Below are positions 27,953 through 36,728 of a stretch of 64,000 nucleotides of DNA, piece by piece. The DNA lies in contig NC_004722.1 of assembly GCF_000007825.1 (NCBI RefSeq), forward strand, positions 1,032,501 through 1,096,500, written 5' to 3'. The position numbers were made by a program, and so were the translations under genes. The number at the start of each line of letters is the position of its first letter. The first letter of the stretch is position 1. This stretch comes from Bacillus cereus ATCC 14579. Its GTDB lineage: Bacteria; Bacillota; Bacilli; Bacillales; Bacillaceae_G. The notes beneath the pieces are model-generated. The model worked only from the letters and a program-made list of their open reading frames with translations, was not told the DNA's origin and ran no database searches.

Positions 27953-28795
27953 TACTTGAAACGCCTTTCTACACCGCTCTCTTTTTTGCAACCTTCTTCT
28001 ATATTTTTTTCTATCACGTTTTACTCCTTGTATATACATGATTAAGCTAACGAGGAGGAAGAAGGCACATTGTATTGTCAAAATATATGGTGACATGCCA
28101 TGCAGCGGCTGCCTTGGATCATATAAATGAATAGGTGCTCCGCCTATTGTAGGGAGTACCGTATTTAGCAGGACGTAAGGAATAGAGGTAGTTGCAAATG
28201 GAAATAGAAGCGCCATATAGTCCTTTTGGGACCATGCAGATGCAGCAAGTCCTAAAAGAGCCATCAAACCTGCAAATAAAAAATTAATTCCGATATATAC
28301 AGCAATGTAAGTGATGGGAGAAGTTTCATATAAGTTTGCGAACATCCCGTTATCATTTATAATGCCTGAACCAGCCGTTGGTACTCCGTCTGGAATGGTT
28401 AATTTGCAAAATAATAACGATAAGATGAATGGAAATGTATAAAGAAGTCCGCCGCAAAAAAATGTAACGATATATTTCGTTACTGAATAAGAAAATAAAG
28501 AAATTTCTTTACTGACAAACGGTTTAAAACCATCGGACTTATCCGAGTTATAACTTGTACTAAAGGGAAGACTTGCAATAACTGGCATTAATAATAAATA
28601 AACATCCATTTCATTTCCACGAAATCCAATCCATTTAATATCCGTCGATATAGGTCCATTCGCAGCGTCTCCTAAATAACGAATTACATAATAATAATGA
28701 TAAATACAAATAAGAACAAATCCACTAAACATAATAATTAAAGAAACACGATTACAAAAAGCTTGCTTTATATTTAAACGAAGCGCACGCATCAT
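27950..28795 (-). CDS. ABC-2-type permease-like membrane protein
   Basis: About 281 residues with six helices, arranged as one N-terminal helix, a soluble loop, then five helices, like ABC-2 transporter permeases (family level only). The basic C-terminal tail is rich in KRDRKKYRRR. Start ATG 28795 is preferred because GTGGAGG just upstream is the RBS; the longer frame starts on that RBS's GTG. No ATPase gene is adjacent, so the partner is unknown. Confidence 0.6.
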   Translation of the reverse strand: MMRALRLNIKQAFCNRVSLIIMFSGFVLICIYHYYYVIRYLGDAANGPISTDIKWIGFRGNEMDVYLLLMPVIASLPFSTSYNSDKSDGFKPFVSKEISLFSYSVTKYIVTFFCGGLLYTFPFILSLLFCKLTIPDGVPTAGSGIINDNGMFANLYETSPITYIAVYIGINFLFAGLMALLGLAASAWSQKDYMALLFPFATTSIPYVLLNTVLPTIGGAPIHLYDPRQPLHGMSPYILTIQCAFFLLVSLIMYIQGVKRDRKKYRRRLQKRERCRKAFQV

Positions 28796-28953
28796 GACTG
28801 AAAAAGCCTCCACTATTTTGATAAACTTGTCTATTTTCTATATTACTATTAATTGTAAAGATTTTCTTGTTTTTTTTATTTGATTATTTGAAAAAGAGGA
28901 ATTTTGTTGTTGTGAAGGAAGGTTTAGCTGAAATTAATTTTTCTAAAATATGG

Positions 28954-29010
28954 TTGACAATTAAGTATTACATTTGTAATCTTAATTGTAGATTACAAAT
29001 GTAATACTTA
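28954..29010 (+). promoter_or_regulatory. BlaI-type operator palindrome overlapping a promoter
   Basis: -35 TTGACA (28954-28959), 17-nt spacer, -10 TAATCT (28977-28982). Two boxes, ATTACATTTGTAAT (28967-28980) and ATTACAAATGTAAT (28992-29005), contain the TACA-TGTA core used by BlaI/MecI repressors. Together they form one giant palindrome with perfect 20-bp arms (28963-28982 and 28990-29009) around a 7-nt centre. The first box covers the -10, the second the start of transcription. Confidence 0.88.
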
Positions 29011-29025
29011 GGAGTGAAACATACG

Positions 29026-29427
29026 ATGACAAATCAATTACCTAAAATATCTGAAGCGGAATTAGAAATTATGAAAGTACTTTGGTCGAGTTCTCCGCAA
29101 ACAGCGAATGAAATTATAGAAGAACTGGAAGATGCAATGGACTGGAAACCGAAAACAATCCGCACATTAATTAATCGATTAGTACAAAAGGAAGCCGTTT
29201 CTTACCATCAAGATAAAGGGCGTATGTACGCTTATTATCCGTTAGTATCACAACATAATTATTTGCAAGTGGAAACGAAATCTTTACTAAAACGTTTTTG
29301 CGGTGCAGCGTTTAAGCCATTACTTGTTAATTTCTTAAAAGAGGAGAAATTATCTTCAGAAGATATTAATGAATTAAAACGCATTTTAGATGAGAAGACA
29401 GAGGAGAATAAGAGGAAGGATCGATAA
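29026..29427 (+). CDS. BlaI/MecI/CopY-family repressor
   Basis: 133 residues from ATG 29026 (AGGAG 29010-29014). The winged-helix domain (about 5-80) shows the BlaI pattern ISEAELEIMKVLW...TANEIIEEL...WKPKTIRTLINRLVQKEAVSYHQDKGRMYAYYPLV, with a short dimerisation tail. It presumably binds the palindrome at its own promoter and is inactivated by the M56 protease encoded 2 bases downstream. No beta-lactamase gene is nearby, so the regulon is unknown. Confidence 0.9.
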   Translation: MTNQLPKISEAELEIMKVLWSSSPQTANEIIEELEDAMDWKPKTIRTLINRLVQKEAVSYHQDKGRMYAYYPLVSQHNYLQVETKSLLKRFCGAAFKPLLVNFLKEEKLSSEDINELKRILDEKTEENKRKDR

Positions 29428-29429
29428 AA

Positions 29430-31379
29430 ATGATAAACACGCTTATAAATGTATACCTTCCTCATTTTTTTGATTGGCTTATAGAAACGTCACTTATGGC
29501 TAGCATATTAGTCGGATTTATTTTATGTATAAAAGTGCTATTTAGAAATAAATTAACCCCCCGGTGGCAATATATGCTGTGGATCGTATTAATGATAAGA
29601 CTCCTTTTACCGTGGTCGCCAGATAGCTCTTATAGCATTTACTCATTACTTTCTTATAGTTCTAGCGTATCGGAAGTTATTCCAAAAAATATGCCGGCTA
29701 CTGAGAATATAGTAAACATAGAAAGCGAACGAAAAGTGGAATTGAAATCAAATTCTAAAATGGTAACAAAAACTAGCGAACCGGAAGTAAAAGTCAGTTC
29801 GGAAAAACAGACTACATTTTCTTTATACAAACTTGCTTTGTATGTTTGGATAGCTGGGTTAATCATATTAGCGGTCATCACGTTTCTTACAAATAGCCGT
29901 TTATATTCTTACATAAAGAAACAACCGGATATTACGGATGAACAGGCCATTACAGTGTTTAATCGCTGTAAGCAATCTATGAAAATGAAGAAGGCGGTTT
30001 CGTTACGTCTAGCGGGAAAGATTGCGAGCCCAACTGTGTTTAGTTTCTTTCGTCCGAAAGTATTACTATCAAAAAAACATATGAAAGTATTAAATGAGCA
30101 ACAATTACAATATGTCTTTTACCATGAGTTAGCTCATATTAAGAGAAACGATGTAGCTGTAAATTGGATTATGTACAGTTTAATCCTATTAAATTGGTTC
30201 AATCCGATTCTTTGGTACGCCTATTTTTGTATGCGAGAAGATCAAGAATTAGCCTGTGATGCATATGCACTTACTTTTATAGATAAAGAGGAACAAATTG
30301 CATACGGACATACAATTATTACCCTTCTAGAACACTATTCCTATCAAGTACCAAGCCTAGCAAATTTAAGTAGAAATAAACGAACACTAAAAAGGAGAAT
30401 CGTTATGATTAAAAAATTCCAAAAGAAATCGTATCGCCTTTCTTTACTTGGAGTGATTGCGATAGCAGCTATAGCAGGCGGATTTTTATTAAATGCAAGG
30501 ATAACTGAGGGAGATGAAAGACAGGAAGAAAAGATTGTAGAAAAAAAGCAACATAAAGCGGCTTTTGAAGAAGCGATAGAAACAGTATTAGGTACACCAG
30601 AGAATGCAAGTAGAGAATGGGGTATGTCGATAAAGTCATATAAAATGAATACAGATTTTTTGTATTTGGCAGAAAAGAATTTTACGAAAGAAGAATTTGA
30701 GCAGTATGTTCAATTATTTAAGGAAGCGCAAGAAATTCATAAGAAAGCAATGGTTAAGAAAAATGTGCCTGAGAATTATGATGGAGATACAAAGGAATAT
30801 AAACCTGAACGCTTGAAGAAAGCTGATCAAGAAAGACTAGCTACTATTGAGAAGACATTAAAGCCGCTTGAAGATAAGCTGGAGAAGTCTTTAACATATA
30901 CTATAGAAGAAGCAAAAGAACATGTACCGTATCAAATTAAGCAGCCGACTTATATACCAGAAGGTTATGAGCTAAAGAGAGAATGGGCTGACTCATATTT
31001 TGGAAGAGATGTAGAATTAGTTATTAAATCAGAATATACAAAAGGGAAATATGGTTTTACGATTTATCAGTCAAGGATGTATATGGATGGTAATGGTAAT
31101 GGTGGTAAGGATCCACTACACTATATGATGCCTGGAGAAGAGAATTTAGAAAGTTATAGTTTAGACGGGAAAGGAATGGTCTATAATAAATCTTCTCATG
31201 GAGAGGGGAAGTTAAGAGGCCTTAAAATGTTTGTACCAGCACAAGGTAAGAATAGTGATTATCAAATTGTCATAGTGAATGATATTTTTACAAGAGATAC
31301 AAAGATATACGAAGAGATAATCGATGATGAGCTAACTAAGAAAGAAATGGAGAAAATATTACTTTCTATGTCAAAATAA
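29430..31379 (+). CDS. BlaR1-type M56 membrane metalloprotease with DUF4367-like C-terminus
   Basis: 649 residues. Helices near residues 15-32, 38-58, 135-155 and about 335-355 surround the M56 zinc site HELAH (FYHELAHIKRNDVAVNW, near residue 230) with a downstream EDQELACDAYA acidic ligand region. Instead of a penicillin-binding sensor, the outside domain ends in a DUF4367-like region (TIEEAKEHVPYQIKQPTYIPEGYELK, from about 490). It probably senses an envelope signal and cleaves the BlaI-type repressor. The signal is unknown; a beta-lactam is unlikely given the missing PBP domain. Confidence 0.85.
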   Translation: MINTLINVYLPHFFDWLIETSLMASILVGFILCIKVLFRNKLTPRWQYMLWIVLMIRLLLPWSPDSSYSIYSLLSYSSSVSEVIPKNMPATENIVNIESERKVELKSNSKMVTKTSEPEVKVSSEKQTTFSLYKLALYVWIAGLIILAVITFLTNSRLYSYIKKQPDITDEQAITVFNRCKQSMKMKKAVSLRLAGKIASPTVFSFFRPKVLLSKKHMKVLNEQQLQYVFYHELAHIKRNDVAVNWIMYSLILLNWFNPILWYAYFCMREDQELACDAYALTFIDKEEQIAYGHTIITLLEHYSYQVPSLANLSRNKRTLKRRIVMIKKFQKKSYRLSLLGVIAIAAIAGGFLLNARITEGDERQEEKIVEKKQHKAAFEEAIETVLGTPENASREWGMSIKSYKMNTDFLYLAEKNFTKEEFEQYVQLFKEAQEIHKKAMVKKNVPENYDGDTKEYKPERLKKADQERLATIEKTLKPLEDKLEKSLTYTIEEAKEHVPYQIKQPTYIPEGYELKREWADSYFGRDVELVIKSEYTKGKYGFTIYQSRMYMDGNGNGGKDPLHYMMPGEENLESYSLDGKGMVYNKSSHGEGKLRGLKMFVPAQGKNSDYQIVIVNDIFTRDTKIYEEIIDDELTKKEMEKILLSMSK

Positions 31380-31427
31380 TAGACAGTGTTCTTAAACCTT
31401 TGGTTTTAAGAACACTGTCTATTTTAT
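31379..31427 (+). terminator. intrinsic terminator of the BlaI/M56 operon
   Basis: A 20-bp stem (31379-31398 with 31402-31422) followed by TTTTATT, beginning directly at the stop codon. Confidence 0.92.
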
Positions 31428-31612
31428 TAAATTTCTAGTGGGATCTAGTCAGCAATTATTTACGAATATATTCTAGCTTTCCATACAAGTATACTTTTTG
31501 ATAAACTATGGACAGTATGATATACACTGACTGGAATTTTTTTATACTGGAAATAATAAAAAGAGAACTTGTATAGAATGTAAGCGTGTGGTAATATCAA
31601 AGATGTACTGAT

Positions 31613-31635
31613 TGACTATATTATCCAATTGGTCA
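31613..31635. promoter_or_regulatory. YhgD operator copy 1
   Basis: A 23-bp imperfect palindrome running from TGACTATA to TTGGTCA, 17 bases before the yhgD start codon. It is the same motif as at 32252 and 32397, so it is probably the autoregulatory site. Confidence 0.7.
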
Positions 31636-31652
31636 TTTTTGGAGGTGACAAT

Positions 31653-32225
31653 GTGGCGATAGATCGAAAACGTTCTATTATTGAAGCTGCAACAAAGTCT
31701 TTTTCAGCGTTCGGTTATAAAGCAACAACGATGGATCAAGTAGCGAAGTTAGCGAATGTAGGAAAAGGAACGATTTATACTTTTTTCAAAAATAAAGAAG
31801 AGCTATTTGGTGAAATTATTTCTAATTTAATTACAGAAATGAAGCAAGTTGCAGAAAGTGCAATTCGTTCAGATGTTTCATTTTTTGAAAATGTACATAG
31901 AGCATTATATAGCATCTTGGAATTTAGAAAAGAACATCAGCTCATGATTAAATTAATTCAAGAAGAGCGCGATATGGGAACGAAAGAAGTACAAGAAGTT
32001 ATGCAACAAGTTGATGTGGAAATCGTTTCTGTTATTCAATCGTATTTAAAGATTGCGATTGAAAAAGGTGAAATTAGCAAATGTGATCCAGAAATTACAG
32101 CATTTATTATGCTGCGTCTATATGTATCGCTTATTTTTGATTGGGAAAAAAATCACGAACCGCTAGAAAAAGAAAAAATTGCAGAGTTATTTGAACTTTA
32201 TTTATTAAAAGGATTGTCAAACTAA
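31653..32225 (+). CDS. yhgD: TetR/AcrR family regulator YhgD
   Basis: 190 residues from GTG 31653 (GGAGGTG 31641-31647); the frame to 31629 includes the RBS. The N-terminal HTH (DRKRSIIEAATKSFSAFGYKATTMDQVAKLANVGKGTIYTFFKNKEELFGEI) is clear TetR; the C-terminal domain carries the YhgD-type ligand region. As in B. subtilis it precedes yhgE. Three 23-bp palindromes, one before this gene and two before yhgE, are its likely operators. Confidence 0.9.
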   Translation: MAIDRKRSIIEAATKSFSAFGYKATTMDQVAKLANVGKGTIYTFFKNKEELFGEIISNLITEMKQVAESAIRSDVSFFENVHRALYSILEFRKEHQLMIKLIQEERDMGTKEVQEVMQQVDVEIVSVIQSYLKIAIEKGEISKCDPEITAFIMLRLYVSLIFDWEKNHEPLEKEKIAELFELYLLKGLSN

Positions 32226-32251
32226 GATAATCCTTTTAATTTTATAAAAAA

Positions 32252-32274
32252 TGACCAAATGAACAATGCGGTCA
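32252..32274. promoter_or_regulatory. YhgD operator copy 2
   Basis: Palindrome running from TGACCAAATG to GCGGTCA, 27 bases after the yhgD stop. It matches copies 1 and 3 in outer arms and spacing. Confidence 0.7.
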
Positions 32275-32396
32275 TATATTTAAGTTAAGGGGGGATATAG
32301 AAAAATTATAATCATAATAAGAAAAAGTTGCATAGTAATAAATTCAGGGATAAGGCATATGTATGAACAAGTATAGCCTTTTTGTTTGGGTAAAAA

Positions 32397-32419
32397 TGAC
32401 TATATGAACATTTTGGTCA
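32397..32419. promoter_or_regulatory. YhgD operator copy 3
   Basis: Palindrome running from TGACTATATG to TTGGTCA, 24 bases before the yhgE start codon, close to its GGGGGAG RBS. It shares the TATGAACA centre with copy 2. Confidence 0.72.
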
Positions 32420-32442
32420 TTTTATAAAAAGGGGGAGAAATT

Positions 32443-35400
32443 ATGAAAGGGAATCAGTTACTTCGGAAAGAGTTCACGGAAATTATAAAAAGTAAAAAAA
32501 TATTAATTCCAATTATTGCGGTCTTATTCGTACCGATTTTATATGCAGGGATGTTTTTGTGGGCCTTTTGGGATCCGTATAAACAGTTAGATGACTTACC
32601 AGTTGCAGTAGTCAATTTAGATAAAGGCGCAGTATTTGATGGGAAACCAATTGAGGTCGGAAAAGGGCTCGTTGATAATTTAAAAGATAATAAAAGTTTT
32701 AAATGGGAGTTCGTAAGTGAAAAAGAAGCGAAGAAAGGAATGGAAGGTAGAAAGTATTACATGTTAGTGCGCATTCCAGATGACTTCTCAAGTAACGCTA
32801 CAACGTTACTAAAAGACAATCCAAAGCCATTAAACTTAGAGTACATTCCAAATGAAAGTTTAAACTTCTTATCTTCACAAATTGGAGGAACAGCCATTGA
32901 AAAGATTAAAACTGAAGTATCAAGCACGTTAACGAAAACATATGCAGAGAAAATGTTCGATTCTATTAAAGACGTCTCAAAAGGATTAGCAGATGGAGCG
33001 GAAGGGGCAAGTAAACTACACGACGGATCAAGTGAATTGCATGATGGTTCAAGTAAAGTGACGGATGGCCTTCATACACTTCAAGGGAAATCAGGGGAGA
33101 TGAAGGATGGAGTTGGTAGGTTAATAGATGGCTCTGGAAAAGTGACAGATGGCCTTTATACGTTGCAAGGAAAATCAGGGGAAATGACAGTTGGTATTAA
33201 TAAACTGTTAGATGGCTCAGGTCAGGTAACATCTGGTTTGTATACGTTGCAAGGGAAATCAGGGGAGATGGAAACAGGTATTAATAAATTGTTAGATGGC
33301 TCAGGTCAGGTAACAGATGGCTCAAGTAAAGTAACCAATGGTTTAAATGTATTAAACGGTAAAACAGGAGAAATGAAGAGTGGAATTACTGAACTAGTAA
33401 ATGGAGCAGGGCAGCTTTACGGTGGTTCTAGTCAAGTTAATAGTGGTTTAAATTTACTTGTTAATAAATCGGGTGAGTTACAAAAATGGATAGGAAATCT
33501 TTCTGATGGATCAGGGCAATTGTATGGTGGTTTAAAAGAATTAGAGGATAAATCTATTGAATTAAATAATGGCTTGAAAAGTGTGTCTGCAGGCTCTAAC
33601 AAATTAGAAAAAGGTACAGGCGAACTTTCAAGTGGTTTAGAGAAACTAGATGGTACAAAAAATCAATTAGAAGAAGGCGCACAAAAAATTCAGCAAGGTT
33701 TGCAAGATTTAAATAATCAAGTACACAGTGTTGTAACGAATCAATCAAATGAACAGAAATCATCCAATACAGTACAGCAAGTAAATGCAGAGATAAATAA
33801 AACAGTGGAAAGCGTTGGGCAACTAAAAGAAGATTCGCTATCTAATGTAGAGAATGCAAATCAAATGACAAAAGATGTTGCAGCTTTGAAAGAACAAATC
33901 GCAAGTCTCCCACAAGAATATCAAGATAAGTTAGAACCATTTATAGCAAATGTTAAGAAAAGCACAGAGGCAGTTCAAAAGAAATCAACAGAACTTGTAG
34001 GGACAACAAATACAGCAAATAAAAATGTATTAGAGTTAAAAAGTGTAATGAGTGAGGAGAGAGAGGGAGCACAAATAAAGGTATCAAGTCCAGAAAATCT
34101 AAATGGTTTAGTAGCTGGTATCGAAAAATTAGCAAAAGAGCAAAATAAATTTCTTGCTAATTTCCAAGGATTTGGTCAAGGATTAGGGGTAGCAAAACTT
34201 GGAGCAAATAATGTAACAGAGGGAAGTAAAGAATTAAATGTTGGTGTTAGCAAATTGGCTGAAAATGGGCCGAAGCTTGTAAGTGGAGTTAATGAATTGA
34301 AAAATGGTGCAGGTAAGCTAAGTGGTGGCTTAGGTGAATTATCTACAGGATCCAATCAATTAATTACAGGTGTAAATCAATTAGCGGATGGCTCTGGAAA
34401 AGTGACAAATGGTTTAGAAAAACTAAATGGTGGTTTAGGTGAATTATCTATCGGCGCCAATCAAATGGCAGTGGGGATAAATCAGTTAGCAGGGGGAGCT
34501 AGTCAAGTCACAGAAGGCTCCGGCCAAGTAACAACAGGCTTAGGCACATTATCAGGGGGAACAGGTCAACTAGTTGATGGAGTAAACAAGTTAGCAAACG
34601 GTTCCGGTCAAGTAACAACAGGCTTAGGCACATTATCAGGAGGAACAGGTCAATTAGTTGATGGAGTAAACAAGTTAGCAAACGGTTCCGGTCAAGTAAC
34701 AACAGGCTTAGGCACATTATCAAATGGCTCAACCCAGCTAATCGACGGAGTAAATAAACTAGCAGACGGATCAGGAAAAGTAACTGATGGACTAGTGAAA
34801 GTAAACGATGGTTCAAGTGAACTTGCAGAGAAACTTGGCGAAGGAGCAGAAAAAACTGGTGAAGTAAAAGGGACGGATAAAACGTATGATATGTTTGCAA
34901 GTCCTGTAAAAGTGAAGACGGAGAAAATGGCGGAAGTTCCTAACTACGGAACTGGATTTACGCCGTATTTCCTATCACTCGGTTTATTCGTTGGGGCATT
35001 ACTATTATCAATCGTATATCCATTACGTGATACAGTAGGAGTTCCAAAATCAGGATTTAGTTGGTTTATTAGTAAGTTCGGTGTTTTACTATCAGTTGGT
35101 ATTATTCAAGCGATAGTAGCAGATGTTATATTACTGTTCGGATTGGGTGTAGAAGTACAAAGCATTCCATACTTCATACTCTTTAGTATCATTACAAGTT
35201 TAGCATTTATCGCATTAATTCAATGTTTAGTAACAGCATTCGGTGATGCAGGCCGTTTTATTGCCATTATCACATTAATTATGCAGCTTACAACGAGTGC
35301 CGGAACATTCCCGCTAGAATTGATTCCGAAGTTTTTACAACCATTCAATGCTTGGTTACCGATGACATACTCTGTATCAGGATTGAAAGCAGTCGTATCG

Positions 35401-35547
35401 AGTGGAGACTTTGACTTCATGTGGCAAAACATAGGAATGCTCATGATCTTTATCGTTGTATTATCACTTGGAACGATCGCTTCCTTAACTTTGATGCACA
35501 AACGACAATTTAAAAATGTTGCTGAAAATCAATCGGTTGAAGCGTAG
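32443..35547 (+). CDS. yhgE: YhgE/Pip family membrane protein
   Basis: 1034 residues. One helix near 22-42, an external region with YhgE/Pip N-terminal domain (about 50-170), a very long repeat-rich stalk (about 180-800) built from 11- to 14-residue DGSGQVTxGL / LxxGTGQLxxGV units, then five or six C-terminal helices (about 840-1020) resembling ABC-2 permeases. The family includes the Lactococcus phage infection protein Pip and type VII secretion EsaA. Substrate is unknown. A perfect 84-bp repeat lies near 34600-34720. Expression is probably controlled by YhgD. Confidence 0.9.
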   Translation: MKGNQLLRKEFTEIIKSKKILIPIIAVLFVPILYAGMFLWAFWDPYKQLDDLPVAVVNLDKGAVFDGKPIEVGKGLVDNLKDNKSFKWEFVSEKEAKKGMEGRKYYMLVRIPDDFSSNATTLLKDNPKPLNLEYIPNESLNFLSSQIGGTAIEKIKTEVSSTLTKTYAEKMFDSIKDVSKGLADGAEGASKLHDGSSELHDGSSKVTDGLHTLQGKSGEMKDGVGRLIDGSGKVTDGLYTLQGKSGEMTVGINKLLDGSGQVTSGLYTLQGKSGEMETGINKLLDGSGQVTDGSSKVTNGLNVLNGKTGEMKSGITELVNGAGQLYGGSSQVNSGLNLLVNKSGELQKWIGNLSDGSGQLYGGLKELEDKSIELNNGLKSVSAGSNKLEKGTGELSSGLEKLDGTKNQLEEGAQKIQQGLQDLNNQVHSVVTNQSNEQKSSNTVQQVNAEINKTVESVGQLKEDSLSNVENANQMTKDVAALKEQIASLPQEYQDKLEPFIANVKKSTEAVQKKSTELVGTTNTANKNVLELKSVMSEEREGAQIKVSSPENLNGLVAGIEKLAKEQNKFLANFQGFGQGLGVAKLGANNVTEGSKELNVGVSKLAENGPKLVSGVNELKNGAGKLSGGLGELSTGSNQLITGVNQLADGSGKVTNGLEKLNGGLGELSIGANQMAVGINQLAGGASQVTEGSGQVTTGLGTLSGGTGQLVDGVNKLANGSGQVTTGLGTLSGGTGQLVDGVNKLANGSGQVTTGLGTLSNGSTQLIDGVNKLADGSGKVTDGLVKVNDGSSELAEKLGEGAEKTGEVKGTDKTYDMFASPVKVKTEKMAEVPNYGTGFTPYFLSLGLFVGALLLSIVYPLRDTVGVPKSGFSWFISKFGVLLSVGIIQAIVADVILLFGLGVEVQSIPYFILFSIITSLAFIALIQCLVTAFGDAGRFIAIITLIMQLTTSAGTFPLELIPKFLQPFNAWLPMTYSVSGLKAVVSSGDFDFMWQNIGMLMIFIVVLSLGTIASLTLMHKRQFKNVAENQSVEA
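34516..34730 (+). repeat. near-perfect 84-bp tandem repeat inside yhgE
   Basis: The unit encoding SGQVTTGLGTLSGGTGQLVD through VNKLANG (28 codons) recurs at 34516, 34600 and 34684 (third copy partial), with nearly no base changes. Recent slippage is likely, so stalk length may vary between strains. Confidence 0.85.
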
Positions 35548-35549
35548 AT

Positions 35550-35577
35550 AAAAGCACCTTTTTGGTGCTTTTTTATT
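35550..35577 (+). terminator. intrinsic terminator of yhgE
   Basis: AAAAGCACC / GGTGCTTTT stem, T-loop and a T6 tail. Confidence 0.92.
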
Positions 35578-35692
35578 TTAATAGAGGGCACATCTTTTCC
35601 TTAGTTCATCTATAAATCTTTCTAAAAGCTATAAAAACGAAAGAAAAGGAATTACAACAATTTACAGAGAAACATAGGGTAGAGGAGTTGAT

Positions 35693-35905
35693 ATGATGAA
35701 AGGCAATCTTACTTATTATTTTATCGTAAATCCGCTAATAATCTTTCTTGTTTATGCCCTTTCACCTATATTGTTTGATAAAGAAGTATATACAAGTATG
35801 AAAGATGCATTTGGAATACTTACGTTCTATTATGTGTTAATGGGTGGATATTACTTTATTGATATTTTAAGTGAAAAGATAAAGAAAAAAAGTGATGGAG
35901 GATAA
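35693..35905 (+). CDS. small membrane protein, 70 aa, unknown
   Basis: Two hydrophobic helices (about 9-27 and 40-58) and a basic tail EKIKKKSDGG. The RBS GAGGAG precedes the ATGATG start (35693 or 35696). Its stop is embedded in the RBS of the DUF2087 gene, so the two are tightly coupled. No family recognised. Confidence 0.65.
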   Translation: MMKGNLTYYFIVNPLIIFLVYALSPILFDKEVYTSMKDAFGILTFYYVLMGGYYFIDILSEKIKKKSDGG

Positions 35906-35909
35906 CAAA

Positions 35910-36215
35910 ATGACTGAAAGTGAAATGAAATTCCGGGATACGACCATTCGTAACTTTTTCGATAAAGAGGATCGTTTAAAATCGATTCCAGGTCAAAAGA
36001 AGAAAAAACTAGTATTGTTAGAGCATTTAATTAGCAAGTTAAATGCTGAAAATCAATATACAGAAAAAGAAATTAATACATTTATAAAACAATATCATGA
36101 TGATTTTTGTACAATTAGACGTGAATTTATTGTACAGGGGTTTATGAATAGAGAGGATAATATGTACTGTATAAACGGGAGAGAAGTTTGGACGAAGTGG
36201 GAGGAGTTAAAATAA
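35910..36215 (+). CDS. DUF2087 domain protein
   Basis: 101 residues from ATG 35910 (GGAGGATA just upstream). The DUF2087 pattern is visible: RLKSIPGQKKKKLVLLEHLISKL, YTEKEINTFIKQYHDDFCTIRREFI and a Tyr/Trp-containing end. The domain is a winged-helix-like fold found alone or fused to regulators; DNA binding is possible but unproven. Co-transcribed with the small membrane gene before it. Confidence 0.82.
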   Translation: MTESEMKFRDTTIRNFFDKEDRLKSIPGQKKKKLVLLEHLISKLNAENQYTEKEINTFIKQYHDDFCTIRREFIVQGFMNREDNMYCINGREVWTKWEELK

Positions 36216-36218
36216 TGA

Positions 36219-36243
36219 ATCAGCGAGGGGATCCCCGCTGATT
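36219..36243. terminator. hairpin between convergent genes
   Basis: AATCAGCG and CGCTGATT arms with a GGGGATCCCC centre form a 25-nt near-perfect palindrome. There is no T tract, so it is a weak or factor-assisted terminator. The stop of the minus-strand gene lies in its arm. Confidence 0.6.
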
Positions 36244-36595
36244 ATAAGCCTGTGCTAGTCTTGCTGTTTCTTTGTAGTAAGTCTATGAACGCTTCAACAT
36301 TCGAACTTGTAATGTATCCAAGCGTTATATATTCATCTTCATAGTAAAATATTATTTTTTTGTCAAAGATTCTTCTCTTCGTTTCTATGGATAGAATTTT
36401 TTCATAATCAAATTCGGCAATGAATGTGTTTTTATATTGGCTAAAAAAGAGAAGTCTTTGATTAGTAGCAAGTAACATGCCAGGATACGGGACTTTATGC
36501 GTAATCATATAGCCAGTAAGTGAACATTTTAAAGTAGATAAAATCTTTTCTTCTTTATGTAATAGTTGTTTTGCAGCTGTTAAGATTGGATTCAT
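36242..36595 (-). CDS. bacterial PH-domain protein (YokE type)
   Basis: 117 residues from ATG 36595 (AAAGGAATG upstream); the extension to 36670 lacks an RBS and is hydrophobic junk. The pattern NQRLLFFSQYKNTFIAEFDYEKILSIETKRRIFDKKIIFYYEDEYITLGYI is typical of the bPH (YokE-like, PF14470) fold. Cytoplasmic, no membrane helix. Role unknown. Confidence 0.75.
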   Translation of the reverse strand: MNPILTAAKQLLHKEEKILSTLKCSLTGYMITHKVPYPGMLLATNQRLLFFSQYKNTFIAEFDYEKILSIETKRRIFDKKIIFYYEDEYITLGYITSSNVEAFIDLLQRNSKTSTGL

Positions 36596-36728
36596 TGCAT
36601 ACATTCCTTTTATTTTGATGTATGAATATTGTATCAAGAGTAAAAAGATTCTCAATATGTAATATTGCATATTGGCCGTTTTATAGTTTTAATATTATTT
36701 TTAAAAAGAAAAAGTACGAGGTGATTCA

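Noticed and set aside
34508..34900. Minus-strand frame opposite yhgE
   Set aside because: Leucine-rich periodic translation opposite a repeat; no RBS.
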